Shown here in pieces: positions 49,769 through 57,825 of a stretch of DNA of 64,000 nucleotides. The stretch is from positions 1-64,000 of the forward strand of contig JAUYQQ010000015.1 in the NCBI GenBank assembly GCA_030697165.1. The letters run 5' to 3'. A program made the position numbers and the translations under genes. This DNA comes from Acidobacteriota bacterium. GTDB lineage: Bacteria > Acidobacteriota > Vicinamibacteria > Vicinamibacterales > UBA2999. Under the pieces are notes generated by a model, which worked only from the letters and a program-made list of their open reading frames with translations, had not been told where the DNA came from and ran no database searches. Position 1 is the stretch's first letter; the number at the start of each line of letters is the position of its first letter.

Positions 49769-50746
49769 CTACGCCTCCGCTTCGCGCGGCCACACCGTGT
49801 GCTTGTCGAACTCGGCGTTGAGCCCGGCCCGGGTCAGCGCCGCGGACCGCAACCGATCGGAGCGCACCAGGTCCTCGTAGCAGGGCACCTCGGGATTGCG
49901 ATAGAGGATCCCGACCGGCACCACGTCGGTACGCGACGCGATCACCCGCGCCTGGTTGAGATCCGACGGATCGTGCTCGACCAGGTTCTTGTAGACCTTG
50001 GCCGCACCGGCGCTCGGCTGCAGGCCGTTGGCATGATGGAGCAACTGCACCTGGCTGGGGTCGTGCAGCCACGGATCGAGCAACTTGGGCATCCACTCCG
50101 GGCACCTTTGAACGATGCGCACGAACGAGAGGCCCTTGTGGCGATGCGCGGCCGTGACAATGTCGTAGAGCAGATCCGGCGCCCAGTCCACCGCCTGCGC
50201 GACAAACGAGACGTTCTGGACCCCGAGCGTAACTGTCAGCGGGTTGAGCGCCTCGAGGTAACTGCCGCGCGGCGTGGTGTTGGTCTTGGTGCCGATCGGC
50301 GAGGTCGGCGACGCCTGTTTCTTGGTCAGCCCGTAGACCTGGTTGTCGTGCAGGAACACCGTGATGTTCATGTTGTAGCGAATGGCGTGAATCCAGTGCG
50401 CCGCGCCGATGCTGCAGCAGTCACCATCGCCGGTGTTGACGAACACGGTCAGGTCGGGCCGCGCCATCCTGACCCCTTCGGCGATCGGCAGCGCGCGCCC
50501 ATGGATCCCATGAAAGCCGTAGGTCTTCATGTAATGGGGAAAGCGGCTCGAACAGCCGATGCCCGAGACGAACACTGTCTTCTCCGGCCGCAGGCCCTCG
50601 TCGCGGCATAACCGCTGGACGGCGGCGAGAATGGCGTTGTCGCCACAGCCCGTGCACCAGCGCGGCACCCCGCTTTGGTAATCCTCGAGCTCGTGACGCT
50701 CGTCGCACATCTGCAGCAGGCATTCGGTCGCGGACATCGGGCTCAT
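49769..50746 (-). CDS. korB: 2-oxoacid:ferredoxin oxidoreductase beta subunit
   Basis: A 325-residue TPP-binding subunit. WCTGCGDNAILAAVQ near the N-terminus and GIGCSSRFPHYM are typical of KorB. NTGDGDCCSIGAAHWIHAIRYNMN is the TPP/Mg motif. It begins with ATG at 50746, overlapping the korA stop by 4 bases. With KorA it would oxidise 2-oxoglutarate (or a similar 2-oxoacid) to an acyl-CoA and reduce ferredoxin, or run in reverse to fix CO2. The subunit lacks its own ferredoxin domain; the downstream 740-residue protein supplies one. Confidence 0.9.
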   Translation of the reverse strand: MSPMSATECLLQMCDERHELEDYQSGVPRWCTGCGDNAILAAVQRLCRDEGLRPEKTVFVSGIGCSSRFPHYMKTYGFHGIHGRALPIAEGVRMARPDLTVFVNTGDGDCCSIGAAHWIHAIRYNMNITVFLHDNQVYGLTKKQASPTSPIGTKTNTTPRGSYLEALNPLTVTLGVQNVSFVAQAVDWAPDLLYDIVTAAHRHKGLSFVRIVQRCPEWMPKLLDPWLHDPSQVQLLHHANGLQPSAGAAKVYKNLVEHDPSDLNQARVIASRTDVVPVGILYRNPEVPCYEDLVRSDRLRSAALTRAGLNAEFDKHTVWPREAEA

Positions 50747-52602
50747 GACGTGGCCACCTTTCCCGGCACCCGTGCGAGCTTCTCGCGGACGGCCCGGCGA
50801 ATCGTGCTGGGCCGGATCGGCTGGCCCCTGACTTCACTGAAGCAATCGACATCGACCAGATAGCGCGCGCGCAGCATCATGGCCAGCGCCGAGTAGCGGC
50901 GGTTGCTGTCGTCGATGAGCTGATCGTCCGGATGGTCGCTCCAGTTGCTTTCAATCGTGATGACCTGTGCGAAGCCCTGCATGATCTCCTTGATCCCCGG
51001 TGGCAAGGGCTGCAGGAACCGCAAGTGCATCGACGACACTTTGTGGCCCTCGGCGCGCAGCGAGCCGACCGCCTCCTCGATGGCGCCCCGGGTGCTGCCC
51101 CAGCCCACCACCAACAGGTCGCCACTCTGCTCGCCGACCACGGGCGGCGGCACGAGGGTCTTCTGCAGCGCCGCCAGCTTCAGGCTGCGGGCCCGCAGCC
51201 CCTGCTCGTTGCTGTCGGCGTCGTAGGCGACGTGGCTGTCGCGGTCGTGCGCCAACCCGGTGAGTGTGTGCATGCCGCCCGGCTGCCCCGGGATGAAGCG
51301 GCGGGCCAGGCCGGTGGTGTCGTCCCAGTCGTACGGCCTGGCGGAATCAGGCACCGCGCTCTGGTCGACCGGCGGCGCCATCCAGCTCTCGCTGAAGACC
51401 GGCCGCGGGAAGGGCTGCTGCGAGGTGGCCAGCGTGGTGTCCGACAAGACGACGACCACCATGTTGAAGGTCTCGGCAATCCGGCGCGCGGTGATGATGG
51501 AGTAAAAACAGTCCTCGATGGTGGACGGCGCCATGACCACCTTCGGCGCGTCGCCATGGCTGCCGAAGATCGCCGTCAGCAGGTCGCCCTGCTCGGCCTT
51601 GGTTGGCTGCCCGGTGCTCGGCCCGCCGCGCTGGACGTTGACCACCACCAGCGGGATCTCGCCCATCACCGCCAGCCCGATGCCCTCCTGCTTCAGTGAA
51701 AAGCCCGGGCCCGACGTGATGGTCACCGCGCACTTGCCCGCATACGACGCGCCGATGGCGAAGGCGCAGGCCGCAATCTCGTCTTCGGCCTGGTGCACGA
51801 TGCCGCCGACCTGCTCGAAGGCCTCCGACAGGTAGTGCGAGGCCGAAGTGGCGGGCGTGATCGGATACATCGCGCAGATCTCCATCCCGGAGGCGAGCAC
51901 GCCGAGCGCCAGCGCGGTGTTGCCGTTCACCACGATCTGCGGCTCGGTCGAGCGGACCGCGGGGATGCGGTAACTGAAGTCGAGGTTGGTTCCCGCCCAG
52001 CGATGACCGGCTTCGAGCAACGCGATGTTCGCGTCCACGATCCGCTGATCCTTCTTCCCAAACGTCTGCACGACCTGATCCGCGGCGAGCTTCAGGTCCA
52101 GGCTGTAGATCTGGCACAGCATGCCCAGCGCGAACATGTTCTTGCCTCGACGCGCATCGCTCACCAGCGTCCGGCACTCCCGCTCCATCGGAATTTCGTG
52201 CACCCGGTAGCCCGCCGCCACGAGCCGATCGTAGGTCTCAACGTAGGCCGCCGCGACCGTCGGGTCGGCGTGGTGGCGCCACATGTCCTCGAGCAGGATG
52301 AGGCAGTCGGGCTTGAGCTCCCTGGCCCGCACGCGCCCGAGCAGGACCTGCTCGTTGAAGGCCACCACGAGGTCGGTCTCGTCGCCGCCATTGGTCACGG
52401 GCCCCGATCCGATGCGGATGCGAACGCCACTCGCGCCCGCCACGCTGCGCGCCGGCGGACGGATCTCGGCCGGGATGATCTCCGTGGTCCAGACGCCGTT
52501 GCCACTCTGCGCCGCGATCGCGCCCAGCGACTGGCCGCACTTCTGGGCGCCTTCGCCCGAATCGCTGATGATCTCGACGATGTGTTCGTTCAACGTGACC
52601 AC
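50743..52602 (-). CDS. korA: 2-oxoacid:ferredoxin oxidoreductase alpha subunit (gamma-alpha fusion)
   Basis: A 619-residue subunit from a GTG at 52602 with GGAGGA just upstream. The N-terminal 190 residues form the gamma domain (ISDSGEGAQKCGQSLGAIAAQSG, GGDETDLVVAFNE). The alpha domain follows (NGNTALALGVLASGMEICAMYPITPATSASHYLSE), including the YPITP substrate motif and QAEDEIAACAFAIGASYAG. The C-terminal transketolase-like domain has VVGWGSTRGAIEEAVG. KorA-type fused subunits pair with KorB. Its stop overlaps korB by 4 bases. The substrate is likely 2-oxoglutarate but other 2-oxoacids are possible. Confidence 0.9.
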   Translation of the reverse strand: MVTLNEHIVEIISDSGEGAQKCGQSLGAIAAQSGNGVWTTEIIPAEIRPPARSVAGASGVRIRIGSGPVTNGGDETDLVVAFNEQVLLGRVRARELKPDCLILLEDMWRHHADPTVAAAYVETYDRLVAAGYRVHEIPMERECRTLVSDARRGKNMFALGMLCQIYSLDLKLAADQVVQTFGKKDQRIVDANIALLEAGHRWAGTNLDFSYRIPAVRSTEPQIVVNGNTALALGVLASGMEICAMYPITPATSASHYLSEAFEQVGGIVHQAEDEIAACAFAIGASYAGKCAVTITSGPGFSLKQEGIGLAVMGEIPLVVVNVQRGGPSTGQPTKAEQGDLLTAIFGSHGDAPKVVMAPSTIEDCFYSIITARRIAETFNMVVVVLSDTTLATSQQPFPRPVFSESWMAPPVDQSAVPDSARPYDWDDTTGLARRFIPGQPGGMHTLTGLAHDRDSHVAYDADSNEQGLRARSLKLAALQKTLVPPPVVGEQSGDLLVVGWGSTRGAIEEAVGSLRAEGHKVSSMHLRFLQPLPPGIKEIMQGFAQVITIESNWSDHPDDQLIDDSNRRYSALAMMLRARYLVDVDCFSEVRGQPIRPSTIRRAVREKLARVPGKVATS

Positions 52603-52621
52603 ATTTCCTCCAGATGACGTG

Positions 52622-52688
52622 AACAGGAGCTCAAGAGGTCAAGAGCACGTCTTTGAACATTCAACTCCTGATCTCCTGATCTCCTGTT
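52622..52688. repeat. AACAGGAG-arm inverted repeat (copy 2)
   Basis: AACAGGAG (52622-52629) pairs with CTCCTGTT (52681-52688), and the inner part contains GAGGTCAAGAG and repeated ATCTCCTG. It fills most of the korA-nfnB gap. It shares its arms and length with 37622-37686. Confidence 0.75.
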
Positions 52689-52689
52689 T

Positions 52690-54183
52690 CTAGCCAACGC
52701 GCACCCGTACGAAGTTGCGTTCCCGTGTGTCAATGCCGAACAACGTGCCGGCCTCGCCCCGATACGGACGCCCGGGATCGCGAATGCCGAGATACGCCTT
52801 GATGCTGCGGGCGGCGGTGCGGCCCGCGCCCATCGCTTCGATCACCGTCGCCGCGCCGGTGACGATGTCGCCGCCGGCGAAAACCCCGGCCACCGAGGTG
52901 GCGCAGGTGTCGTCGGTCGCGATGTAGCCGCGCGCGTTGAGTGTCAACGAGGAGGTCTGGCCCATGATCGGGTTGGCATTGGTCCCGATGGCATAGACAA
53001 TCAGATCGGCCTCGAAGTCGAACTCGCTGCCCGCCACCGGCACCGGCCGGCGCCGGCCCGACTCGTCCGGTTCGCCCAGTTCCATGCGCACGCAGCGCAT
53101 GCCGCGCACGTTGCCGTGGCCATCGTCCAGGACCGACACCGGGCTGGTGAGCCAGTGGAACTCGACCCCTTCCTGCTCGGCGTGATGCAGTTCCTCCGCC
53201 CGCGCCGGCGCTTCCAGGCTGGAACGGCGGTAGATGCAGTAGACCTTGTCGGCGCCCAGCCGGAGTGACACGCGCATGGCGTCCATCGCGGTGTTGCCGG
53301 CGCCCACGACCGCGACCCGCCGCCCGATCGGCAGGGGCGTGTCGTAGTTGGGAAAATCCCGGGCCCGCATCAGGTTGCAGCGCGTCAGCAGCTCGTTGGC
53401 CGAGAGCACGCCGTTCAGCGAATCACCGGGAATTCCGAGCATCGTTGGGTAGCCGGCGCCGACGCCGACGAACACCGCGTCGAAGCCCATCTCGTCGAGC
53501 ATCTGCTCGATGGTGAACAGGCGGCCGACCAGCGTGTTGCATTCGAACGTGACGCCGAGCTTCTTGAGGTTCTCGATTTCGGCGTCGATCACCGTGTTGG
53601 GCAGCCGGAAATCGGGAATGCCGTACTTCAGCACGCCGCCCGCTTCGTGGAAGGCCTCGAACACCGTCACCGCGGTGCCGGCCTTGGCCATGTCGGCCGC
53701 GCACGCCATGCCGGCCGGGCCCGAGCCGACAATGCCGACCTTGAACCGGGTCGGTTCGAGGTGCGGGATATTGACCCAGCCTTCCTTGATTGCGGAGTCG
53801 CCGACGAACCGCTCGAGCCGTCCGATGGCGACCGCCTCCAGCGATTCCCCCACCGTGCAGGCGCCTTCGCACTGGCTCTCCTGCGGACACACCCGCCCGC
53901 ACACCGACGGCAACAGGTTGGTGGCGGTAATCACGTCATAGGCGCCGCGCAGGTTGCGCTCGCCGATCTGCTTGATGAAGGCGGGGATGTCGATGCCGAC
54001 CGGGCAGCCGGCAATGCAGGGCTCATCCGGGCAGTGCAGGCAGCGCTCCGATTCGCGCATGGCCTCTTCGAGCGAGTAGCCGTGGGCCACTTCCTCGAAG
54101 TTCTTCGCCCGCACCTGCGGATCCTGCTCGCGCATCGGCGTGCGCGCCTGTGGAATGCTGCGAATCGTCCGTTTCGTCGCCAT
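52690..54183 (-). CDS. nfnB: NfnB-like large subunit, glutamate-synthase-small-chain family
   Basis: A 497-residue flavoprotein from the ATG at 54183. Residues about 25-130 carry two Fe-S motif clusters (CLHCPDEPCIAGCPVG; CGRVCPQESQCEGACTVG). The FAD domain is VGIVGSGPAGMACAADMAK and the NADP domain VAVVGAGNTAMDAMRVSLRLG. It ends with an FAD-return motif GVFAGGDIVTGAATVIEAMGAG. GltD alone would be an alternative, but the adjacent small subunit and Kor genes favour NfnB, which with NfnA couples ferredoxin and NADH oxidation to NADP reduction. Confidence 0.82.
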   Translation of the reverse strand: MATKRTIRSIPQARTPMREQDPQVRAKNFEEVAHGYSLEEAMRESERCLHCPDEPCIAGCPVGIDIPAFIKQIGERNLRGAYDVITATNLLPSVCGRVCPQESQCEGACTVGESLEAVAIGRLERFVGDSAIKEGWVNIPHLEPTRFKVGIVGSGPAGMACAADMAKAGTAVTVFEAFHEAGGVLKYGIPDFRLPNTVIDAEIENLKKLGVTFECNTLVGRLFTIEQMLDEMGFDAVFVGVGAGYPTMLGIPGDSLNGVLSANELLTRCNLMRARDFPNYDTPLPIGRRVAVVGAGNTAMDAMRVSLRLGADKVYCIYRRSSLEAPARAEELHHAEQEGVEFHWLTSPVSVLDDGHGNVRGMRCVRMELGEPDESGRRRPVPVAGSEFDFEADLIVYAIGTNANPIMGQTSSLTLNARGYIATDDTCATSVAGVFAGGDIVTGAATVIEAMGAGRTAARSIKAYLGIRDPGRPYRGEAGTLFGIDTRERNFVRVRVG

Positions 54184-54202
54184 CCGGCTCCACCCAGTTT
54201 CC

Positions 54203-54267
54203 TGTAGCATCCGGCTTTAGCCGGATATCTCCCTCTCCCCTGTAGCATCCGGCTTTAGCCGGATATC
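54203..54267. repeat. Direct repeat carrying CTTTAG-core palindromes (copies 4 and 5)
   Basis: A 27-base unit (TGTAGCATCCGGCTTTAGCC followed by GGATATC) occurs at 54203-54229 and again at 54241-54267. Each holds ATCCGGCT-TT-AGCCGGAT, an 8-bp stem (54209-54226 and 54247-54264), the reverse of the CTAAAG form seen elsewhere. It lies in the nfnA-nfnB gap. Confidence 0.92.
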
Positions 54268-54270
54268 AAC

Positions 54271-55212
54271 CTATCCGCCAAGCGCATCATTCTCAGGCAG
54301 TTCGAGCAACTCGCTCTGCTCGGCGCTGCCGCGCGCCAGGGCGTCGAGGGCGCTCGGGCCGACCTGCCGGGTCATTCGGCAGCTCTCGGACCAGCGCTCC
54401 TGCGCCGTTTGCTCCACTGTCGTGTAGCGCCGCAGGCGGACCATCAAGTCGTCGAAATCGACCAGGTGACCGTCGAAGTCGGGGCCATCGACGCAGGCGA
54501 ACTTCACCTGCCCGCCGACCTTGACCCGGCACCCGCCGCACATCCCGGTGCCGTCCACCATGATCGGGTTGACGCTGACGATGGTCTTGATCTGGCGGGC
54601 GCGGGTGGCGTCGGCGCACGCCTGCATCATCACGGGCGGGCCAATGGCGACGACTTCGTCGATGTCGGCGTGGCGATCGAGTGCGACCTTGATGCCGTCG
54701 GTGATCAGGCCCTTGATGCCGGCCGTGCCGTCGTTGGTGCACAGGATCAGCTCATCGCAACACGCGGCAAACTTGTCCTCCCAGAAGACCAGGCCCATGG
54801 TGCGGAACCCGAGCACCGCGATCACGTAGGCGCCACTGTCCTTGAAGCCGCGCGCCTGCGGAAAGATCGGCGCGACGCCGAGGCCACCGCCCACGCACAC
54901 CACCTTTTTCGCTTTCGTCGTCGGGCTCGGAATGCCCATCGGGCCGACCATGGCGTGCAGCGACGTTCCCACCTGGCATTCCTGCTGCATCTGTCGGGTG
55001 GTCTTGCCAACGGCTTGGATGACCAGCGTCACCGTGCCCTTGTCGCGGTCGAAGTCGGCAATCGTGAGGGGAATGCGCTCGCCATTGGGGTGGAGCATGA
55101 CGATGACGAACTGTCCGGGCCGGGCGGCCCTCGCCATCAGCGGATGGCGCACTTCAAGCAGGTACGTTACTTCAGAGAAATCGTCGCGTGTCACGATCTC
55201 GAAGTCGGCCAT
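54271..55212 (-). CDS. nfnA: NfnA-like small subunit, ferredoxin-NADP reductase type
   Basis: A 313-residue flavoprotein from the ATG at 55212 (a GTG lies 9 bases upstream). The FAD domain has RHPLMARAARPGQFVIVML and TLVIQAVGKTTRQM; the NAD(P) domain has KKVVCVGGGLGVAPIFPQARG. A [2Fe-2S] site is CGGCRVKVGGQVKFACVDGPDF. This is the arrangement of NfnA/SudB. It precedes nfnB in the same direction. The C-terminal 50 residues extend beyond typical NfnA. Together with KorAB the operon would link 2-oxoacid oxidation to NADPH through ferredoxin. Confidence 0.82.
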   Translation of the reverse strand: MADFEIVTRDDFSEVTYLLEVRHPLMARAARPGQFVIVMLHPNGERIPLTIADFDRDKGTVTLVIQAVGKTTRQMQQECQVGTSLHAMVGPMGIPSPTTKAKKVVCVGGGLGVAPIFPQARGFKDSGAYVIAVLGFRTMGLVFWEDKFAACCDELILCTNDGTAGIKGLITDGIKVALDRHADIDEVVAIGPPVMMQACADATRARQIKTIVSVNPIMVDGTGMCGGCRVKVGGQVKFACVDGPDFDGHLVDFDDLMVRLRRYTTVEQTAQERWSESCRMTRQVGPSALDALARGSAEQSELLELPENDALGG

Positions 55213-55279
55213 AACACCCACCTATTCCTTCCAGCATACGCCTGTGGGCGACGGGAGGACGCCGACCGATCGACTGCGA

Positions 55280-55495
55280 ATGCAAATGACGCGCCCGGGG
55301 ACTCGTGAGGCGAGACGGCTCTCTAGAAGTGGAAATATTCCCGAAGGCCAGAAAAAGTCACCAACCGGCGGCCAGGACGTCGCCCCATGGCGGCGCACGT
55401 GGGCGGTGGTTGCCAGGCAGACGCTGATCGTACTCGCCATCCAGTTCGCCGCAGGGCTGTCCGCCGCGCTCCCGGTCTGGTGGTTTGGGTGGTGA
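55280..55495 (+). CDS. Possible small single-span membrane protein
   Basis: A 71-residue frame. The first half is polar and rich in Arg, Gly and Ser; the second, WRRTWAVVARQTLIVLAIQF then AAGLSAALPVWWFGW, reads as one membrane helix near the C-terminus. No close ribosome site is seen (GGGAGG lies about 30 bases upstream). It starts 68 bases after the divergent nfnA start. The helix is the only reason to list it; it could be chance. Confidence 0.35.
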   Translation: MQMTRPGTREARRLSRSGNIPEGQKKSPTGGQDVAPWRRTWAVVARQTLIVLAIQFAAGLSAALPVWWFGW

Positions 55496-55518
55496 TCAGC
55501 AAGCCTTGGCGTTGAGAC

Positions 55519-56052
55519 CTACTCGGCCTCTTTGCGGTTGACCGGAGATTCCCCGGTGAGCCGCAGAAGCTCTGCCAGCGCTTCTTCCAGTTCACGGGCG
55601 ACCGAAGTTGGCCCAAGGCGACTGAACGCCTTCGACAAGGATCCGTAGTACCAGAGCTGGTCCACCTTCGGGGCGTTGAACCGGGCCCACAAGCCGTCCC
55701 CGACGGCACGGCAGTCGGTGATGATCGACCGGATGTTCGCCAGCTTGTCGGCAGCCGACACAGGACGTACCGACGGCGACGCCTCCTCCAAGTGCTCGAT
55801 GTAGCGCTGCTTGCGTTTTCGATAGTCCGGCTCGGAAACGGCGTCCGTTCCCGAGCAACCATCAACGATGTCGGCCACGACGTGGCCGAATCTGCGCCTG
55901 ATGTCCCGAAGCCGAGGCTCTCCTCCGCAATCCTCCAAACTGCGGTACGAGAAGCAGAACTCGCTATCCAGGCTTAGCTCGGCCCCCTCTGTAGCTAAGT
56001 CGCCACCACGCGTTGGTACGCCTCGGTTACCTGCTATGCCACACGTGACCAC
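55519..56052 (-). pseudogene. N-terminally truncated HD-domain hydrolase
   Basis: From about residue 40 this frame matches the second half of HD-domain proteins related to RelA/SpoT hydrolases: LEDCGGEPRLRDIRRRFGHVV, then VSAADKLANIRSIITDCR, then GLWARFNAPKVDQLWYYGSL. In intact relatives, the first half carries HLLAV...LLHDAVEDQ with the metal-binding His and Asp. Here the start is replaced by unrelated sequence (MVTCGIAGNRGVPTRGGD), and no HD motif is present. Only 177 residues remain, so it should not bind metal. The break suggests an insertion or deletion beside the DUF429 gene. Confidence 0.75.
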
Positions 56053-56973
56053 CTCCCGGCAGGCTCCAGACGCAACAGCAGTGATTCAGGCACAACAGCC
56101 GCCGACAGCCGCAGCAACAGCCCGCGACGGCGTCCACATTGGAATAGATGTTGGCGGACGGCCCCAGAAAGGCTTTGACCTGTGCATCACCCACTGGTGT
56201 GGAGGGCTCTTAACAGACATCCGTTGGACAAGAGTCCCCCACTCCACACCACTTCCGACAACAGAGTCGCTCCGAATCTTGGTTCGTGATGCAGACCTCG
56301 CCGGACTGGCTTCTGCAACGCATGACTCGGCATCTGCCACGGCAGCCACCCTATGGGGTGAGCTGGATCAGCACGGACCTGTTGGGATCTATGTGGATCG
56401 CCGTCAGCCTTCTCGCGCAACTGCCTTGGGCACGGACGGCTGTGTGAGAAACAGAGCCTCACCGGCGTGTCCTTCCAATCCACCCCTTCGGTGGCTTGCG
56501 GCATTGAACACGGCGGCGACTGGGGCTGGCTCGTCTACGGCATGATCGGGTTCGCCGCCTGCATACATCGTGGCCAGTTCGGCCGGGACGATTGGCTAGC
56601 AGCTCTCAAGGACGGGACGTCTACTCGCTTTGATTCGAGCGGGATAGTGCTGCGCGAGTGCTTTCCGACCGCGACCATCTCGGTCCTTCGCGCGAACAAT
56701 CGGGACGCGGATGTGGCCCGCGTGCTCAGCCCAAAGGCTGACATGCCAGCGGTGCAAGCCGTCCTGAGTTACCTGCAGCACGGGGTGAAAGGTATTAAGC
56801 GGCCGCGCGATCCGCTTTTTGACCAAGCCGACGCCCTCGTTGCGGCGCTCGGGGCCCTGCCCCACGCCGCGGATGGTTTCCGTGAAACGGCGTCCTGGCC
56901 GTCCGGCGGTTCACGGTGGAAGGCCAATCCCGGGGCCGAGGCAGTCGAAGGCACGTTTACCTGCGTGGCGTGA
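56036..56973 (+). pseudogene. DUF429-like gene with a one-base frameshift
   Basis: Two consecutive reading frames make one DUF429-type protein of about 312 residues. The first (from the ATG at 56036) reads GVHIGIDVGGRPQKGFDLCI through GELDQHGPVGIYVD (to 56398). The expected next motif SPSAFSRN is found one base out of phase: SPSAFSRNCLGHGRLCEKQS, then TGVSFQSTPSVACGIEHG and DWGWLVYGMIGFAAC, ending at 56973. Adding one T after 56398 would restore the frame. DUF429 proteins have an RNase-H-like fold and unknown function. Confidence 0.7.
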
Positions 56974-57218
56974 GCAGTCGGCGCCTGCTCCTTGCCCGCT
57001 GCTACCATGCCGCGCCGGATGTGACCCGGGAAGTGCCACACCGAAGTTTGGGCTGAACTGATGACGACCCGTTCCAGCTCGATACCCGGTCCCATCGAGA
57101 CCCTCGCCCGCGTCTGCGAGCGCCTCTGCGTGTCCCGGCCGCCTCAACGGCGCGCTCGCGCGCGGTTGACCTCACTGCGGTAGCACTTGAAGCAGAGGGC
57201 GGCGGCAGCGCGGGCGTC
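56974..57218. other. Intergenic stretch between DUF429 and HigA-like genes
   Basis: No gene is firmly seen. A 40-residue rightward frame (57061-57183, MTTRSSSIPGPIETLARVCE) has low-complexity ends and no ribosome site, so I leave it out. Confidence 0.4.
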
Positions 57219-57491
57219 TCACGCGACGTCGATTAGCGCGCGCGGGTCCTTCGCGGCAATAAGCAGCAGCGTCCGGGCGGCGCCCGACGGCGCCCGGCGG
57301 CCCTGTTCCCATTCCTGAAGCGTGCGGACCGAGACGCCCAACAATTCGGCGAACCTTGGCTGCGAAAGCCCGGTTCCTTCTCTGATGATCGCCACGGACG
57401 GCACGGTGGTCACACGTCCGCGCGCGCCCCGCTTCAATTCGCGGAGCCCTTCCAGGATCTCCCGGCCTATCTTCCGCTTAGGCGCCGCCAT
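57219..57491 (-). CDS. HigA-type antitoxin-like XRE protein
   Basis: A 90-residue protein. The opening AAPKRKIGREILEGLRELKRG is typical of HigA-type antitoxins of type II toxin-antitoxin pairs, and LSQPRFAELLGVSVRTLQEWEQGRRAPSGAA is the helix-turn-helix. Such antitoxins usually follow a HigB/RelE toxin gene with a small overlap. Here the sequence just upstream holds no toxin gene: the region up to 57704 shows only a promoter with direct repeats. GGAGGAG precedes the ATG by about 4 bases. It is an orphan antitoxin, or its toxin lies elsewhere. Confidence 0.75.
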   Translation of the reverse strand: MAAPKRKIGREILEGLRELKRGARGRVTTVPSVAIIREGTGLSQPRFAELLGVSVRTLQEWEQGRRAPSGAARTLLLIAAKDPRALIDVA

Positions 57492-57543
57492 AGGTCTCCT
57501 CCGTGATCCGCTTCAAGACACGTCCACCTCAGCACCCGTCGGG

Positions 57544-57579
57544 AATATACGTCACAGACGGATACACGTCAAAGACGGA
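57544..57579 (-). promoter_or_regulatory. Promoter with direct-repeat operator before the antitoxin-like gene
   Basis: On the leftward strand TTGACG (57572-57567) and TATATT (57549-57544) are 17 bases apart, a good sigma70-type promoter. Overlapping it, ACGTCACAGACGGA (57549-57562) and ACGTCAAAGACGGA (57566-57579) are a direct repeat differing at one base and spaced by 17 bases, as expected for cooperative binding by a HigA-like repressor. Confidence 0.75.
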
Positions 57580-57704
57580 CAGGGAAGGGCCCCGACCTGC
57601 TCGCTCCGAGCGAAGCGGAGGATTGGTCTGCCGGCTGCCATCAGCGAATGGCTCGCCATGAGCGAGCGACCGATTCGCTGAAAGCGACTCGGTCGCGAGT
57701 CGAA

Positions 57705-57781
57705 TGGCGCGCCCGCCAGGGATCGAACCTGGGACCCCCGACTTAGAAGGTCGGTGCTCTATCCAACTGAGCTACGGGCGC
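57705..57781 (-). tRNA. tRNA-Arg (anticodon TCT)
   Basis: A complete cloverleaf on the minus strand: acceptor GCGCCCG (from 57781) pairs with CGGGCGC, the D loop holds AGTTGGATA, the anticodon stem is CCGAC/GTCGG with loop CTTCTAA (anticodon TCT), variable loop GGGTC, T arm CCAGG-TTCGATC-CCTGG, then G and an encoded CCA (57705-57707). It is 77 bases long and reads AGA codons. Confidence 0.97.
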
Positions 57782-57825
57782 GTCGTGGCAATTTTAGCAG
57801 GTGACAGCGGCTAGAATCCGCTTCT

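Noticed and set aside
49761-50105. Upstream extension of the 740-residue protein to 50105
   Set aside because: It overlaps korB in another frame and is Arg/Pro/Ala-rich like a shadow; the ATG at 49760 lies 8 bases after korB.
57061-57183. A 40-residue rightward frame
   Set aside because: No ribosome site, low complexity, and nothing recognisable.
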